64,000 nucleotides of DNA from Exiguobacterium sp. KRL4 (GCF_001870785.1 NZ_MOLV01000001.1:124001-188000), one strand, 5' to 3'; positions 8,678-20,226 are shown, counted from the first letter of the stretch. Translations and numbers: made by a program. The notes: generated from the letters alone by a model not told the origin.

Positions 8678-9657
8678 CACCTGAACTATTGACCGTTTTA
8701 CTCATATCGGGAGGAATACTTATTTTCCTCGCAATCTTCTTTACGCTTGTCCCCATTCCACTCTGGATTAGCTCGCTCGCCGCCGGAGTCCGTGTTTCAA
8801 TCTTCACGTTAGTTGGGATGCGACTGCGTCGTGTCACACCATCAAAAATCGTGAATCCATTGATCAAAGCCGTCAAGGCCGGCATCGATCTCAATACAAA
8901 TCAACTGGAAAGTCATTACCTGGCCGGTGGTAACGTCGACCGTGTCGTTAACGCCTTGATTGCGGCACACCGGGCGAACATCGAACTAAGTTTCGAACGG
9001 GCAGCCGCGATTGATTTAGCAGGGCGGAACGTTCTCGAAGCCGTACAGATGTCCGTTAACCCAAAAGTCATCGAAACACCATTCATTGCGGGTGTCGCGA
9101 TGAACGGGATTGAAGTAAAAGCAAAAGCGCGGATCACGGTTCGGGCCAACATCGACCGTTTAGTCGGTGGTGCGGGTGAAGAGACGGTCATCGCGCGTGT
9201 TGGTGAAGGTGTCATCTCGACGATTGGTTCGTGTCAGGATCAAAAAGAAGTGCTCGAAAATCCGGAAATGATTTCTCGGACCGTCCTTGCGAAAGGTCTC
9301 GATTCAGGAACAGCGTTTGAAATCCTCTCGATTGATATCGCGGACATCGATATCGGTAAAAACATCGGAGCGGTTCTTCAGACCGATCAGGCGGAAGCTG
9401 ACAAAAATATCGCCCAAGCGAAAGCGGAAGAACGTCGTGCCATGGCGATTGCAAGCGAACAAGAAATGAAATCACGTGTCGAAGAAATGCGGGCTAAAGT
9501 CGTGGCAGCAGAAGCAGAAGTCCCACTTGCGATTGCAGAAGCATTACGTGACGGCAACTTCAGCGTGATGGATTATGCCAACTACTTGAACGTGACAGCT
9601 GATACGAAAATGCGTCAAGCGATTGGTGGTCAATCTTCGCCGAATGACTCACAATAA
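8674..9657 (+). CDS. floA: flotillin-like protein FloA
   Basis: The 327-residue protein has an N-terminal membrane hairpin (about residues 3-30, [23 protein letters not shown]), a PHB/SPFH-like domain, and a C-terminal Ala/Glu-rich coiled region ([50 protein letters not shown] split around residues 230-285). It closely fits Bacillus FloA (YqfA), which organises membrane fluidity domains. It overlaps the NfeD gene by 4 nt and probably shares its sigma-W promoter. Confidence 0.96.
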   Translation: MTPELLTVLLISGGILIFLAIFFTLVPIPLWISSLAAGVRVSIFTLVGMRLRRVTPSKIVNPLIKAVKAGIDLNTNQLESHYLAGGNVDRVVNALIAAHRANIELSFERAAAIDLAGRNVLEAVQMSVNPKVIETPFIAGVAMNGIEVKAKARITVRANIDRLVGGAGEETVIARVGEGVISTIGSCQDQKEVLENPEMISRTVLAKGLDSGTAFEILSIDIADIDIGKNIGAVLQTDQAEADKNIAQAKAEERRAMAIASEQEMKSRVEEMRAKVVAAEAEVPLAIAEALRDGNFSVMDYANYLNVTADTKMRQAIGGQSSPNDSQ

Positions 9658-9670
9658 AGGGTGATCTAGG

Positions 9671-10141
9671 ATGGAAAGTTTAATTTGGGTCGGGTTGATG
9701 ATCGCCTTTGGTGTCATCTCTGTCATCTCCAAGGCAGCTGATCAGAAAAAAACGAGTTCTTCAACACGAGTTCCCTCAAAGGAATTTGGCGATTATGTCA
9801 AAAAAATGGTCGATCAGGTCGAAACACGGTTACCGGAGGATCGTGATCTTCCTCCTGCGATCAAGCGGAAACAACAAAAACAAACACAACCGGTCAAACA
9901 TCAACGGACTGAATTGCAACAACGATTGGATGAACGAGATCGTCTAAAAGCACAAAAACAACAGTCGAAGTCGAACATCGGTAAAATCACGGGGAGTATT
10001 GCAAGCGATGAGATTGGTATACGACGTAATCGGCAAAAGGGTATGCATACGACACAAGAAGAAATTCGCCAAGCCATTATTTGGAGCGAAGTCCTTGGAC
10101 CGCCGGTTTCGAAACGTTCCTCGAAAACACCGCCTCGTTAA
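9671..10141 (+). CDS. hypothetical membrane-anchored charged protein
   Basis: Not recognised as a named family. The 156-residue product has one N-terminal membrane segment (MESLIWVGLMIAFGVISVIS) and then a hydrophilic Lys/Gln/Arg-rich tail (IKRKQQKQTQPVKHQRTELQ, ERDRLKAQKQQ) predicted to be cytoplasmic and largely disordered or coiled. A C-terminal patch, TTQEEIRQAIIWSEVLGPPVSKR, looks like a conserved short linear segment. It is 13 bp after floA and ends at a terminator, so it is the third gene of the nfeD-floA operon, at the position of B. subtilis yqfB. A role with flotillin is a guess from context. Confidence 0.8.
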   Translation: MESLIWVGLMIAFGVISVISKAADQKKTSSSTRVPSKEFGDYVKKMVDQVETRLPEDRDLPPAIKRKQQKQTQPVKHQRTELQQRLDERDRLKAQKQQSKSNIGKITGSIASDEIGIRRNRQKGMHTTQEEIRQAIIWSEVLGPPVSKRSSKTPPR

Positions 10142-10144
10142 AGA

Positions 10145-10179
10145 AAGTGATCCTCGTGCTTACGAGGGTCACTTTTTTG
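10145..10179 (+). terminator. Rho-independent terminator after the floA operon
   Basis: Stem AAAGTGATCCTCG / CGAGGGTCACTTT with a short loop and a T run. The following gap (10180-10363) holds no gene; possible sigma-A boxes near 10286-10316 are too poor to call. Confidence 0.88.
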
Positions 10180-10363
10180 CTTCAAGAAGCTGACTATCGG
10201 TGGTCACGATAAACCGTTTGGAATCAAGATTCGGCAAAACTAGGAAACAACGTGTTGGGGATGGGTTTTTCTTTCCATCTATTCTTTGAAAATGCTAAAG
10301 TGGACTAGAATAGACTTATAGCGATGACATACTGTTATCCATCATTAGGAGGCCAATCATAAC

Positions 10364-11326
10364 GTGATATTTAATGAAAGAATCCCATTCGCATTTTCGA
10401 ATTCAGAACAGATTCAAGCATTCGTAGGACCGAACGATGCCGTACTAAAAACGATGGAAGCGGAACTGGATGTTCAACTGACACCACGGGGAGATGAATT
10501 ACTGGCGCAGGCAGAAGAAGAACGGTCTGTTATTTTAGCTAAGCAGGTGGTCAGTGTCTTAAAACAGCTTGTTGATCGAGGTGCTGTTTTGACAGAGCGT
10601 GATGCAACCAGTGCGATTCAACTCGCTCGACAAGATCGTGTAGATGAATTACTCGAATTGTACGATACGGTTATTCATACGAACCATAAAGGAAAACCAC
10701 TCCGAGCCAAAACGCTTGGGCAAGCCCGTTACGTTCGTGGAATCGAAAAGTGTGATCTGACGTTTGGGATCGGACCGGCCGGAACCGGGAAAACGTATCT
10801 TGCGGTCGTCATGGCGGCACGTGCCTTGAAGGAAGGGTACGTCAAACGACTGGTGTTAACACGACCAGCGGTTGAAGCAGGTGAAAATTTAGGATTTTTA
10901 CCAGGGGACTTAAAAGAAAAGGTCGATCCGTATTTGCGTCCGCTCTATGATGCGTTACATGATGTTCTCGGAGTCGAGCATACCGCACGTTTGTTGGAAC
11001 GTGGTGTAATTGAAATCGCGCCGCTCGCCTATATGCGGGGACGGACCCTCGAGCACGCCTTTGTTATTTTAGACGAAGCACAAAATACGACAAGAGAACA
11101 AATGAAGATGTTTCTGACACGTCTCGGATTCCATTCGAAGATGATCGTCACAGGCGATTTGACGCAAGTCGATTTACCGCGCGGGAAGGCGTCAGGTTTA
11201 CAAGAAGCCTTAAACTTACTCGGAAATGTCCGGGGCATCCACTTTGAACACTTCAGCTCGGCTGATGTCGTCCGACATCCACTTGTTCGAAAAATCATTG
11301 ATGCGTATAGTCAAGAACTCGGCTAA
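10364..11326 (+). CDS. phoH: PhoH-family ATPase
   Basis: A 320-residue protein with GTG start after AGGAGG. The PhoH P-loop NTPase domain occupies about residues 110-318: Walker A GPAGTGKTYLA, LTRPAVEAGENLGFLPGDLKEK, Walker B FVILDEAQN and sensor TGDLTQVDLPRG. PhoH is a predicted RNA-linked ATPase whose gene commonly precedes ybeY, consistent with ribosomal RNA processing. Here pgpH separates them, as in B. subtilis. The yqfC/yqfD sporulation genes that lie before phoH in spore formers are absent. Confidence 0.95.
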   Translation: MIFNERIPFAFSNSEQIQAFVGPNDAVLKTMEAELDVQLTPRGDELLAQAEEERSVILAKQVVSVLKQLVDRGAVLTERDATSAIQLARQDRVDELLELYDTVIHTNHKGKPLRAKTLGQARYVRGIEKCDLTFGIGPAGTGKTYLAVVMAARALKEGYVKRLVLTRPAVEAGENLGFLPGDLKEKVDPYLRPLYDALHDVLGVEHTARLLERGVIEIAPLAYMRGRTLEHAFVILDEAQNTTREQMKMFLTRLGFHSKMIVTGDLTQVDLPRGKASGLQEALNLLGNVRGIHFEHFSSADVVRHPLVRKIIDAYSQELG

Positions 11327-11367
11327 CACGCAACAGGTGAGTCTTAGGGTGGAAAGGAGACGAACGG

Positions 11368-13425
11368 ATGCGAAAAGTAGGCATATGGATTGGTCTGTTG
11401 ACGCTTGGCTTCTACATCATCATCTCAACGATGATGTATGTCAGTGTCCGACCGGAAGCGTTATCGGCAGAACCATTCTCGATTGCAGAAGAAGATATCC
11501 GATCACCACTGACGATTGAAGACCGCGAAGCAACTCGGTTACTCAAAGAAAATACCGTCGCGGCAATCGACAGTCAATATACGGTTAAACAGGAATACGC
11601 AACACAGCAAATCGATAAAGTCGAACAGCTGTTTGCGAGCCTCAAAGGTATCAAGCAGGCAGAAGACATCGGGCGAATCAAACAGCGTCTTCGGGGGACG
11701 GAAGCTGCTGACTTGCTACGGGATGATGAGTTGCGTCTGCTCGCAACGTCATCGGCCGCGGTCCGAAGTACGGTCCGTGACGTCGTCATTACGGCAATTG
11801 AAGAAGCGATGCGGCAACGGATTTCTTCTGACGGCGGTGAAGTCGCAGAAGCTCGTGAAAATGCACGACTTGACATTGAACGGTCGCCGTTGTCATTTTC
11901 GATGAAGGCAGTTGGAAAAACGTTGACCGATCAGTTGATCGTGACGAACTACGTCTATGATCCGGAGAAAACAGAACAACTACGTAAGCAAACGAACGAT
12001 AAAGTCGAACCCGTGCTGATCTCTGAAGGTGAAGTCATCGTCAAACGTGGAGAAATCATTTCTCAGGATGCGTACCGGCAACTGAAACTCGTTGGATTAA
12101 TTTCTGATCGCCAATCCTTTAAGCCGCTGCTTGGCACATTGATTTTAAGTGCACTGATGACTTTATTATTATTCGGATTCATTGGTCGGTCGAACCTCCG
12201 TTATGCGAAGATGGGCAAGGTGAAGCTATTTAGTCTCGTCTATCTGGTCGTCATTCTCCAACTCATCGTCACATACGGGATGGCATTTTTAGCGGATGAC
12301 ATCAATCCAGCACTTTATCTACTGACACCAACAGCTTTTTCAGCACTTGTCCTACGTAATTTGCTGAATGAACGAATTGCCTTGTCGAGTACACTGTTCA
12401 TGGCACTAGCTGGAACCTTTTTCTATAGTGTAAATCAGAACTTTAGCTTTAACATTGCGATTTATTTATTGGTCGGGGGATTAGTTGCGACGTATTTTCT
12501 GCGGTCCAGCTTGTCACGACGACGGATTTTCATCAGTAGTTTGACGATTTCTGCTGCCAATATCGCTGTCTTCCTCGCGTTTGTCTTAATGCGTAGTGGG
12601 CAACTGGAACTAAAAGAAACATCGATTTTGATAGGTTTTGCGATTGCAAGTGGCGTCTTAAGCGCAATCTTAGCCATCGGATTGTTGCCGTTTCTCGAGA
12701 TGACGTTTGGCATCTTGGCGCCAACCCGTCTCCTTGAACTATTAAATCCAACGCATCCGTTACTGAAAAAACTGTTAGTCGAGGCACCCGGAACGTACCA
12801 TCATAGTATGATGGTCGCCAATCTGGCTGAGACAGCTTGCGAAGCGATTGGGGCGGATGGATTACTGGCACGTGTTGGAGCTTACTATCATGACTTAGGC
12901 AAAACCCGTCGTCCACTCTACTTCATTGAAAATCAACATGGTCTTAATCCACACGATCGCCTGAAGCCGGAAGAATCGGCACGGGTCATTCTTACGCATA
13001 CGGGTGATGGAGTTGAATTGTTGGAAGAAGCAAAATTACCGAGTGTCATCGTCGATATTTGCCGGGAACATCATGGAACCTCGTTATTACGTTATTTTTA
13101 CGTCAAGGCGACAGAACAGGGTGAGGTCGACGAAGGTGATTTCCGGTATACTGGTCCAAAGCCACAATCGAGGGAAGCAGCTGTCATCATGATTGTTGAT
13201 TCAATCGAAGCGGCGGTTCGTTCCATGAAAGCACCGACTGAAACAGGAATTCAAGAATTGGTCAAAAAAATCATTCGTGAAAAATTACTCGATGATCAAT
13301 TTTCAGAATGTGACATGACGACACGCGATATTTATCGTGTCGGTGAGAGTGCGTGCCACACATTATCTGGACTTTTCCATGAACGAATTGAATATCCTGA
13401 ATTAAAGAAAGAGGAACTGACATGA
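11368..13425 (+). CDS. pgpH: 7TM receptor with HD hydrolase domain, probable c-di-AMP phosphodiesterase
   Basis: The 685-residue protein has one N-terminal TM, an extracellular 7TMR-HDED domain (about residues 40-250), seven TM helices (about 255-450) and a cytosolic HD domain (about 465-670). HD motifs are APGTYHHSMMVANLAE, GAYYHDLGK and the downstream LTHTGDG and CREHHGT metal ligands. PgpH in Firmicutes hydrolyses c-di-AMP to pApA and responds to ppGpp. It lies in an operon with phoH upstream and overlaps ybeY by 4 nt. The architecture is full length. Confidence 0.95.
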   Translation: MRKVGIWIGLLTLGFYIIISTMMYVSVRPEALSAEPFSIAEEDIRSPLTIEDREATRLLKENTVAAIDSQYTVKQEYATQQIDKVEQLFASLKGIKQAEDIGRIKQRLRGTEAADLLRDDELRLLATSSAAVRSTVRDVVITAIEEAMRQRISSDGGEVAEARENARLDIERSPLSFSMKAVGKTLTDQLIVTNYVYDPEKTEQLRKQTNDKVEPVLISEGEVIVKRGEIISQDAYRQLKLVGLISDRQSFKPLLGTLILSALMTLLLFGFIGRSNLRYAKMGKVKLFSLVYLVVILQLIVTYGMAFLADDINPALYLLTPTAFSALVLRNLLNERIALSSTLFMALAGTFFYSVNQNFSFNIAIYLLVGGLVATYFLRSSLSRRRIFISSLTISAANIAVFLAFVLMRSGQLELKETSILIGFAIASGVLSAILAIGLLPFLEMTFGILAPTRLLELLNPTHPLLKKLLVEAPGTYHHSMMVANLAETACEAIGADGLLARVGAYYHDLGKTRRPLYFIENQHGLNPHDRLKPEESARVILTHTGDGVELLEEAKLPSVIVDICREHHGTSLLRYFYVKATEQGEVDEGDFRYTGPKPQSREAAVIMIVDSIEAAVRSMKAPTETGIQELVKKIIREKLLDDQFSECDMTTRDIYRVGESACHTLSGLFHERIEYPELKKEELT

Positions 13426-13898
13426 ACATTTATACAACAGATGAAGGTACATTGTTGACGGAAGATCAGCTGAAGTTGGTCGAGTCGATTTTAGTCTATA
13501 CAGCAACAGAAGAAGAGGTTGAACAAAACAGCGAATTGTCGGTCACGTTTGTGACAAATGATGAAATTCAGCAGATTAACCGGGAATGGCGTGGGAAAGA
13601 TCAAGCGACAGACGTCATTTCGTTTGCGATGGATGAACTCGGAGAAGATGAAATCGATTTTCAATTGCTTGAAGACGAACCAGTTGTCCTCGGGGATTTA
13701 ATCATCTCGGTCGAACGATGCCGGGAGCAGGCAGCGGAATACGGCAATCATTTTGAACGGGAACTTGGATTTTTAGCTGTGCATGGTTTTTTGCATCTAC
13801 TAGGGTATGATCACATTGAAAAAGCAGATGAAGACATCATGACAAAGCGTCAGGAGGAAATCCTGCATCACTTCGAGTTGTATCGAGGGAAATTGTGA
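13422..13898 (+). CDS. ybeY: endoribonuclease YbeY (rRNA maturation)
   Basis: A 158-residue UPF0054 protein with the zinc motif HGFLHLLGYDH (H-x3-H-x5-H). The preceding NREWRGKDQATDVISFAM is also conserved. YbeY takes part in 16S rRNA 3'-end maturation and ribosome quality control. Start and stop overlap those of pgpH and dgkA by 4 nt each, indicating translational coupling. Confidence 0.96.
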   Translation: MNIYTTDEGTLLTEDQLKLVESILVYTATEEEVEQNSELSVTFVTNDEIQQINREWRGKDQATDVISFAMDELGEDEIDFQLLEDEPVVLGDLIISVERCREQAAEYGNHFERELGFLAVHGFLHLLGYDHIEKADEDIMTKRQEEILHHFELYRGKL

Positions 13899-14245
13899 AG
13901 ACGTGGTGGTTACCGTTTGTTCATGCGATGAACGGAATACGCCAAGCTGTCAAGGAAGAACGGCATATGAAAGTCCACTTCCTGATTGGTCTGATTGTTT
14001 TACTCGTTGCCTTTTACTTACCACTGACTTCGACGGAACGAGCTATCTTGTGTTTAACAGTCGGTGTCGTACTCAGTGCGGAGATGTTTAACACGGCCTT
14101 TGAGCGGACCGTTGATCTCGTGACGGAAGAATGGCATCCACTTGCAAAAGCGGCAAAGGACATCGCGAGCGGTGCTGTTCTTGTGTTGGCGCTTACATCA
14201 ATTGCGATTGCACTATGCATCTTTGTTCCATATTTGGTACAATAA
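13895..14245 (+). CDS. dgkA: diacylglycerol/undecaprenol kinase
   Basis: A 116-residue membrane protein with about three TM helices, starting at GTG inside the ybeY stop. The DgkA pattern AVKEERHMKVH, the ExxNTAFE motif (AEMFNTAFERTVDL) and the following KAAKDIASGAVL are all present; these hold the catalytic glutamates and the metal/ATP site. In Gram-positives this enzyme mostly phosphorylates undecaprenol. Confidence 0.95.
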   Translation: MKTWWLPFVHAMNGIRQAVKEERHMKVHFLIGLIVLLVAFYLPLTSTERAILCLTVGVVLSAEMFNTAFERTVDLVTEEWHPLAKAAKDIASGAVLVLALTSIAIALCIFVPYLVQ

Positions 14246-14280
14246 GAATCCGGCCTTTTTTTGGCCAATACCGTTCCTAA

Positions 14281-15595
<1,315 letters not shown>

Positions 15596-15598
15596 GCG

Positions 15599-16348
15599 AT
15601 GATTGATAAGGCGGAAGGGCTTGTATTACGCACGGTCGTGTATGGTGAATCAAACAAAATCATTACGCTGTTGACACGTGAATATGGCAAGCTCGCCGTC
15701 ATGGCCCGTGGTGCGAAAAAACCAGGCAGCCGTTTTAACGCAGCGAGTCAACCGTTCATTCGGGCGGTTTACGTGTATCCACGTTCGCGTGGTCTCGGTC
15801 AACTGAAGTCAGCCGATGTCATTACCGGATATTCGAACATCCGCCAAGATGTTTTTTTGATGGCGTATGCGATGTATGTCCTTGAACTGGCGGACAAGGC
15901 ACTTGATGAACGGGTACCGCAACCGGCACTGTATGACTTGTTCGTCGATGGTCTAGAGGCGATGGACGAAGGACTTGATCCGGATGTCGTTTCTTTCATC
16001 ATCGAGTTACGGTTATTACGGCATTTAGGGATTGCCCCGCACTTAAACGGCTGTACGGTTTGCGGCAGTGCCGAAGCGCCATTCGCGTTTTCACTGAACC
16101 ACGGTGGCTTATTGTGCAGGCGGCATCGGCACGAAGATGAGCATGCTGTCTATTTGACGGAATCGGTCGCTAAGATGCTTTATGTATTTTCCGTCTATGA
16201 TTTTTCTCGGATCGGTAAGGTTGAAGTGAAGCCGGACACAAAACGTTTATTACGGCAAATCATGGATGCTTATATGGAACGGTACAGTGGTCTTCGTCTT
16301 CGTTCGAAACGGGTTCTGGATCAATTACTCAATCTCGGAGACGATTGA
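15599..16348 (+). CDS. recO: DNA repair protein RecO
   Basis: A 249-residue protein with the N-terminal OB fold (EGLVLRTVVYGESNKIITLLTREYGKLAVMARGAKKPGS) and a C-terminal helical domain with a zinc-like site (CTVCGS ... LLCRRH). RecO loads RecA with RecF/RecR at gaps and promotes annealing. It starts 3 bp after era. The glyQS promoter -35 box overlaps its stop codon. Confidence 0.95.
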   Translation: MIDKAEGLVLRTVVYGESNKIITLLTREYGKLAVMARGAKKPGSRFNAASQPFIRAVYVYPRSRGLGQLKSADVITGYSNIRQDVFLMAYAMYVLELADKALDERVPQPALYDLFVDGLEAMDEGLDPDVVSFIIELRLLRHLGIAPHLNGCTVCGSAEAPFAFSLNHGGLLCRRHRHEDEHAVYLTESVAKMLYVFSVYDFSRIGKVEVKPDTKRLLRQIMDAYMERYSGLRLRSKRVLDQLLNLGDD

Positions 16349-16374
16349 CAGACTGGTCGATCGTTCGGTAGAAT
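16345..16374 (+). promoter_or_regulatory. promoter of the glyQS T-box transcript
   Basis: TTGACA (16345-16350), 18 bp, TAGAAT (16369-16374). It overlaps the recO stop and lies about 25 bp before the T-box stem I. Confidence 0.8.
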
Positions 16375-16397
16375 AAGTGCGGAAGAACTAACTAAAC

Positions 16398-16596
16398 GAA
16401 CACGATGAGAAAAAGGAGTAACACCTGATGTTCAGTCAAGCGATTTCGGGATAGTGTGAGCCGGGAATGAAATGGGTGTGAACGGCATTTTTGAGTGTTC
16501 CTGATCAAAGAGTGGCATGCTAGTCATGCAAGTAGGGTGGAACCGCGGGCTTGTCTCGTCCCTATGTACAACCTTGTTGTACATAGGGACGTTTTT
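16398..16596 (+). ncRNA. glycine T-box riboswitch upstream of glyQS
   Basis: Stem I closes by GAACAC (16398-16403) with GTGTTC (16495-16500). The specifier loop reads AACGGCATTT with GGC (Gly) at 16484-16486. The T-box bulge sequence AGGGTGGAACCGCG is at 16534-16547. A terminator of 14 bp (16558-16571 with 16577-16590) plus five T overlaps the antiterminator. Uncharged tRNA-Gly would pair with GGC and the T-box to allow glyQS transcription. The short form without stem II fits glyQS leaders. Confidence 0.95.
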
Positions 16597-16627
16597 GCGT
16601 TCCCGCATAAATTTGGAGGTGTAAGTC

Positions 16628-17524
16628 TTGAAGATGACAGTACAGGAAATGATCTTAACACTGCAAAAGTTTTGGGCTGAACAAGGCTGCTTGACGATGC
16701 AGGCATATGATGTGGAAAAAGGTGCCGGGACGATGAATCCGATGACATTTTTACGGAGTCTCGGACCAGAACCATGGAACGTCTGCTACACAGAACCATC
16801 CCGTCGCCCAGCTGACGGTCGTTACGGAGAAAATCCAAATCGTTTGTATCAACACCATCAGTTCCAAGTCATCATGAAACCGTCACCGGATAACATTCAG
16901 GAATTGTACTTACAAAGTCTTGAACTGCTTGGGATCAATCCACTTGAACATGACATCCGTTTTGTCGAGGATAACTGGGAAAATCCGACGTTTGGTGCAG
17001 CGGGTCTCGGATGGGAAGTGTGGTTAAACGGAATGGAAATCACGCAGTTCACATATTTCCAACAAGTCGGTGGGATCGAATGCAGTCCGATTGCTGTTGA
17101 AATCACTTACGGCATCGAGCGTCTCGCGTCCTATATCCAAGACGTCGAAAGTGTGTTTGATTTAGTGTGGACGGATGGATTCAAATACGGCGATATCTTC
17201 TATCAGCCGGAATTCGAGCATTCAAAATATACATTTGAGACATCAGATGTCGACCTGTTATTCACATTGTTTGACCAGTATGAGAAAGAAGCGAACCGGG
17301 CACTCGATGAGAACCTGGTGTTCCCAGCCTATGACTATATCTTAAAATGTTCACATACCTTTAACCTGCTGGACGCAAAAGGGGCGATTTCCGTCACGGA
17401 ACGGACAGGGTTCATTCATCGTGTAAGAAACATGTCACGCCGTTGTGCCCAAAGCTTCATCGAAGAACGGGAACGATTGGGATTCCCATTGATTAAATCG
17501 AAAGCAGGTGAATCGCATGCATGA
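16628..17524 (+). CDS. glyQ: glycyl-tRNA synthetase alpha subunit
   Basis: A 298-residue class II synthetase subunit of the (alpha-beta)2 type. Visible are the motif 2-like region [32 protein letters not shown] and [24 protein letters not shown] (motif 3). It activates glycine. TTG at 16628 lies 6-8 nt after GGAGGTG and is the likely start; ATG at 16634 (MTVQEM) is a second choice. It overlaps glyS by 8 nt. Expression is governed by the glycine T-box upstream. Confidence 0.96.
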   Translation: MKMTVQEMILTLQKFWAEQGCLTMQAYDVEKGAGTMNPMTFLRSLGPEPWNVCYTEPSRRPADGRYGENPNRLYQHHQFQVIMKPSPDNIQELYLQSLELLGINPLEHDIRFVEDNWENPTFGAAGLGWEVWLNGMEITQFTYFQQVGGIECSPIAVEITYGIERLASYIQDVESVFDLVWTDGFKYGDIFYQPEFEHSKYTFETSDVDLLFTLFDQYEKEANRALDENLVFPAYDYILKCSHTFNLLDAKGAISVTERTGFIHRVRNMSRRCAQSFIEERERLGFPLIKSKAGESHA

Positions 17525-19577
17525 ATTATTACTTGAAATCGGTCTTGAGGAAATGCCGGCTCGTTTCGTTCTGCAATCGGAAACACAGTTAAAAGACCGG
17601 ATTAAGACGTTCTTGACAGAAGCGCGGATTACGTTCGAGACGATCGAATCGTTTTCGACACCACGCCGCCTTGCCGTTCTCGTCACGGGTATGTCAGAGC
17701 GTCAAACAGACTTAGAAGAAACATTGAAAGGTCCTGCTAAACGGATTGCTCAGGACGAAGAAGGTAACTGGACAAAAGCAGCACAAGGATTTGCACGCGG
17801 AAAAGGGTTAACGACGGACGATTTATTCTTACAAGAAGAAAAGGGCGAGGAGTATATCTTCGCGGTACGTAAAGAATCGGGACAAGAAACGGCGACATTG
17901 ATGCCGGGATTAAAACAAATCGTTGAAGCGATGTCGTTCCCGAAAAACATGCGGTGGAGCACCCAATCGTTACGGTACATGCGTCCGATTCGTTGGATGA
18001 TTGCCTTGCTTGACGATCAAGTCATTCCGTTTGAAGTGGCCACTGTCGAGACGGGACGGACGTCACGGGGACACCGTTTCCTCGGACAAGACATCACGAT
18101 TTTACGTCCGAACGCCTACGTCGAGGCACTCGCGGCAGAACATGTCATCGTCAGTTATGACAAGCGTCGTCAGTTGATTGAAGAACAAATTCAAACATTG
18201 AGCGAACAGGAAGGTTTTGACGTACCGATTGATCCAACCCTTCTCGAAGAAGTGACGAATTTGGTCGAGTACCCGACTGCTCTGTTTGGTGCGTTTGATG
18301 AAGCCTATCTCGAACTACCAGAAGAAGTCCTCATCACGACGATGAAAGAACATCAACGGTATTTCCCAGTGAAGAAAAACGGGACATTATTACACTATTT
18401 CGTCACGGTCCGCAACGGAAATGCGCATCACATCGAGAACGTCGCCCGCGGAAACGAAAAGGTCATCCGGGCACGTCTTGCAGATGCTCAGTTCTTCTAT
18501 GAAGAAGATAAAAAGGCTGATATCGATGCGCAAGCAGCACGGTTGGATAAAATCGTCTTCCATGAAAAACTCGGAACGACAGGCGAAAAAGTCCGCCGTG
18601 TCCGTGAGATGGCCTTACAACTTGCCAATCGTTTCGGAGCAGAACAGGCTAAAGTGGAACGTGCCGGAACAATCTACAAGTTTGATCTCGTCAGTCAAAT
18701 GGTCTACGAGTTTACAGAACTCCAAGGGATGATGGGCGAACGGTATGCCAACATGAAAGGCGAAGATGCAGAAGTTGCAGCATCGATTCGTGAACATTAC
18801 TTACCACGGTTTGCCGGGGATGAAAGTCCAAGCACGGCAACGGGAACAGTATTAGCTGTTTTGGATAAGATGGATAGCGTCGCTGGTTTCTTTGGTGTTG
18901 GTATGATTCCAAGTGGTTCTGCTGACCCTTATGCCTTACGACGCCAAGCGCAGGGGATCGTTCAGATTTTATCGGACCGCCAGATTGATTTGACGCTGTC
19001 AGAACTGATTGATTTCGTGGTGACGGCTCAACTAAAAGCAGGTCTTTATCAAGCCGATGCAGAACAAGTAAAAGCAGCGATGGAAGACTTCTTCAATCAG
19101 CGCCTGAAATTCCGTCTGTCGGAAAAAGGTCATCGTCATGATGTGATTGAAGCGGCACTTGAACCCCAGTTGACGGTCGAAGCAAATGAAAAACGAGCAG
19201 CGATGCTCGAACAGGCGACGCAACGTCCGACGTTTAAGAAAACGGTCGAACAGCTCAGCCGTGTCTTGAACATTTCGAAAAAAGCGGAGACCGTGGTCAC
19301 TGTCGATCCGACACTTTTTGAAAATGAAGCGGAACGTGCGTTGCATGAACAGATCGAACAGCTGATTCCAGAAATTGAAGCAGCCGTCGAAGTCTCTGAC
19401 TATGAACGGGCGATTCAAGTACTCGAAGCTAGCGTGCCGACGATCACTGCCTATTTTGACGGGACGATGATCATGGCAGATGATGAAGCGGTTCGGACAA
19501 ATCGCCTTAGCGAGATGAAACGATTTGCGACGGCAATCGAAAAAGTCGCACGATTCAATGCACTCACTTTAGTGTGA
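17517..19577 (+). CDS. glyS: glycyl-tRNA synthetase beta subunit
   Basis: A 686-residue protein that begins [18 protein letters not shown], the standard GlyS start; ATG 17517 follows AGCAGGTG at 6 nt (GTG 17508 also open). It contains the B3/4-like and HD-like regions and a C-terminal DALR-type anticodon-binding domain ([24 protein letters not shown] region onward). It supplies most of the tRNA-Gly binding surface for GlyQ. Confidence 0.96.
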   Translation: MHELLLEIGLEEMPARFVLQSETQLKDRIKTFLTEARITFETIESFSTPRRLAVLVTGMSERQTDLEETLKGPAKRIAQDEEGNWTKAAQGFARGKGLTTDDLFLQEEKGEEYIFAVRKESGQETATLMPGLKQIVEAMSFPKNMRWSTQSLRYMRPIRWMIALLDDQVIPFEVATVETGRTSRGHRFLGQDITILRPNAYVEALAAEHVIVSYDKRRQLIEEQIQTLSEQEGFDVPIDPTLLEEVTNLVEYPTALFGAFDEAYLELPEEVLITTMKEHQRYFPVKKNGTLLHYFVTVRNGNAHHIENVARGNEKVIRARLADAQFFYEEDKKADIDAQAARLDKIVFHEKLGTTGEKVRRVREMALQLANRFGAEQAKVERAGTIYKFDLVSQMVYEFTELQGMMGERYANMKGEDAEVAASIREHYLPRFAGDESPSTATGTVLAVLDKMDSVAGFFGVGMIPSGSADPYALRRQAQGIVQILSDRQIDLTLSELIDFVVTAQLKAGLYQADAEQVKAAMEDFFNQRLKFRLSEKGHRHDVIEAALEPQLTVEANEKRAAMLEQATQRPTFKKTVEQLSRVLNISKKAETVVTVDPTLFENEAERALHEQIEQLIPEIEAAVEVSDYERAIQVLEASVPTITAYFDGTMIMADDEAVRTNRLSEMKRFATAIEKVARFNALTLV

Positions 19578-19596
19578 ATAAAGGACGGATGAGCCG

Positions 19597-20226
19597 ATGA
19601 AGTTAAATGAACGGCAGAAAAAAATACTCCAAATCGTCAAAGAAAATGGTCCGATCACAGGAGAGCAGATTGCGTCTGAACTCTCCTTGACCCGGGCGAC
19701 CTTACGTCCGGATTTATCGATTTTGACGATGACAGGGATGCTAGAGGCACGTCCGCGCGTCGGCTATATGTATGTCGGTAAAAAAAATGCGTCGATGTTA
19801 CACGAAAAACTGGATACGTTGACGGTAGGCGAATTCATGTCTTCTGCGAAAGTCATTCATGAAGGGATGACGGTGTATGATGCGATTGTTCACTTGTTTC
19901 TCGAAGACGTCGGCTCATTGTTCGTCGTCGGAAAAGATCATGCCCTAGTAGGCGTCTTGTCCCGAAAGGACTTTTTACGTGCTGCGATCGGGAATCAGGA
20001 GCTTGACTCGTTACCGGTCAACATCATCATGACCCGGATGCCGAACTTGACCGTTTGTGAAAAATCAGAGACGTTGATTGGTGCCGGAATGAAATTGATC
20101 GAAAAACAGATTGATTCCATGCCGGTCGTCGAACAAGTGGACGGGATCTTAAAAGTTGTCGGACGCATGACGAAAACGAATATGACAAAAGTATTAGTCG
20201 CATTAGCACGAGATGAAGAGCTTTAA
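19597..20226 (+). CDS. ccpN: CcpN-type transcriptional repressor (HTH plus CBS pair)
   Basis: A 209-residue protein: winged HTH at residues 1-60 (RQKKILQIVKENGPITGEQIASELSLTRATLRPDLSIL) followed by two CBS domains (about 70-205). This matches CcpN/YqzB, which represses gluconeogenic genes (gapB, pckA in B. subtilis) according to ATP/ADP. It is followed at 14 bp by yqfL, the usual partner. Neither target gene is in the window. Confidence 0.93.
   Translation: MKLNERQKKILQIVKENGPITGEQIASELSLTRATLRPDLSILTMTGMLEARPRVGYMYVGKKNASMLHEKLDTLTVGEFMSSAKVIHEGMTVYDAIVHLFLEDVGSLFVVGKDHALVGVLSRKDFLRAAIGNQELDSLPVNIIMTRMPNLTVCEKSETLIGAGMKLIEKQIDSMPVVEQVDGILKVVGRMTKTNMTKVLVALARDEEL

Noticed and set aside
10180-10363. 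Small gene or RNA between the floA operon and phoH
   Set aside because: No frame with an RBS and no recognisable RNA fold; only poor promoter-like boxes.
14246-14270. GGCC-T7-GGCC hairpin between dgkA and cdd
   Set aside because: Only four base pairs close it, so it is too weak to call a terminator.
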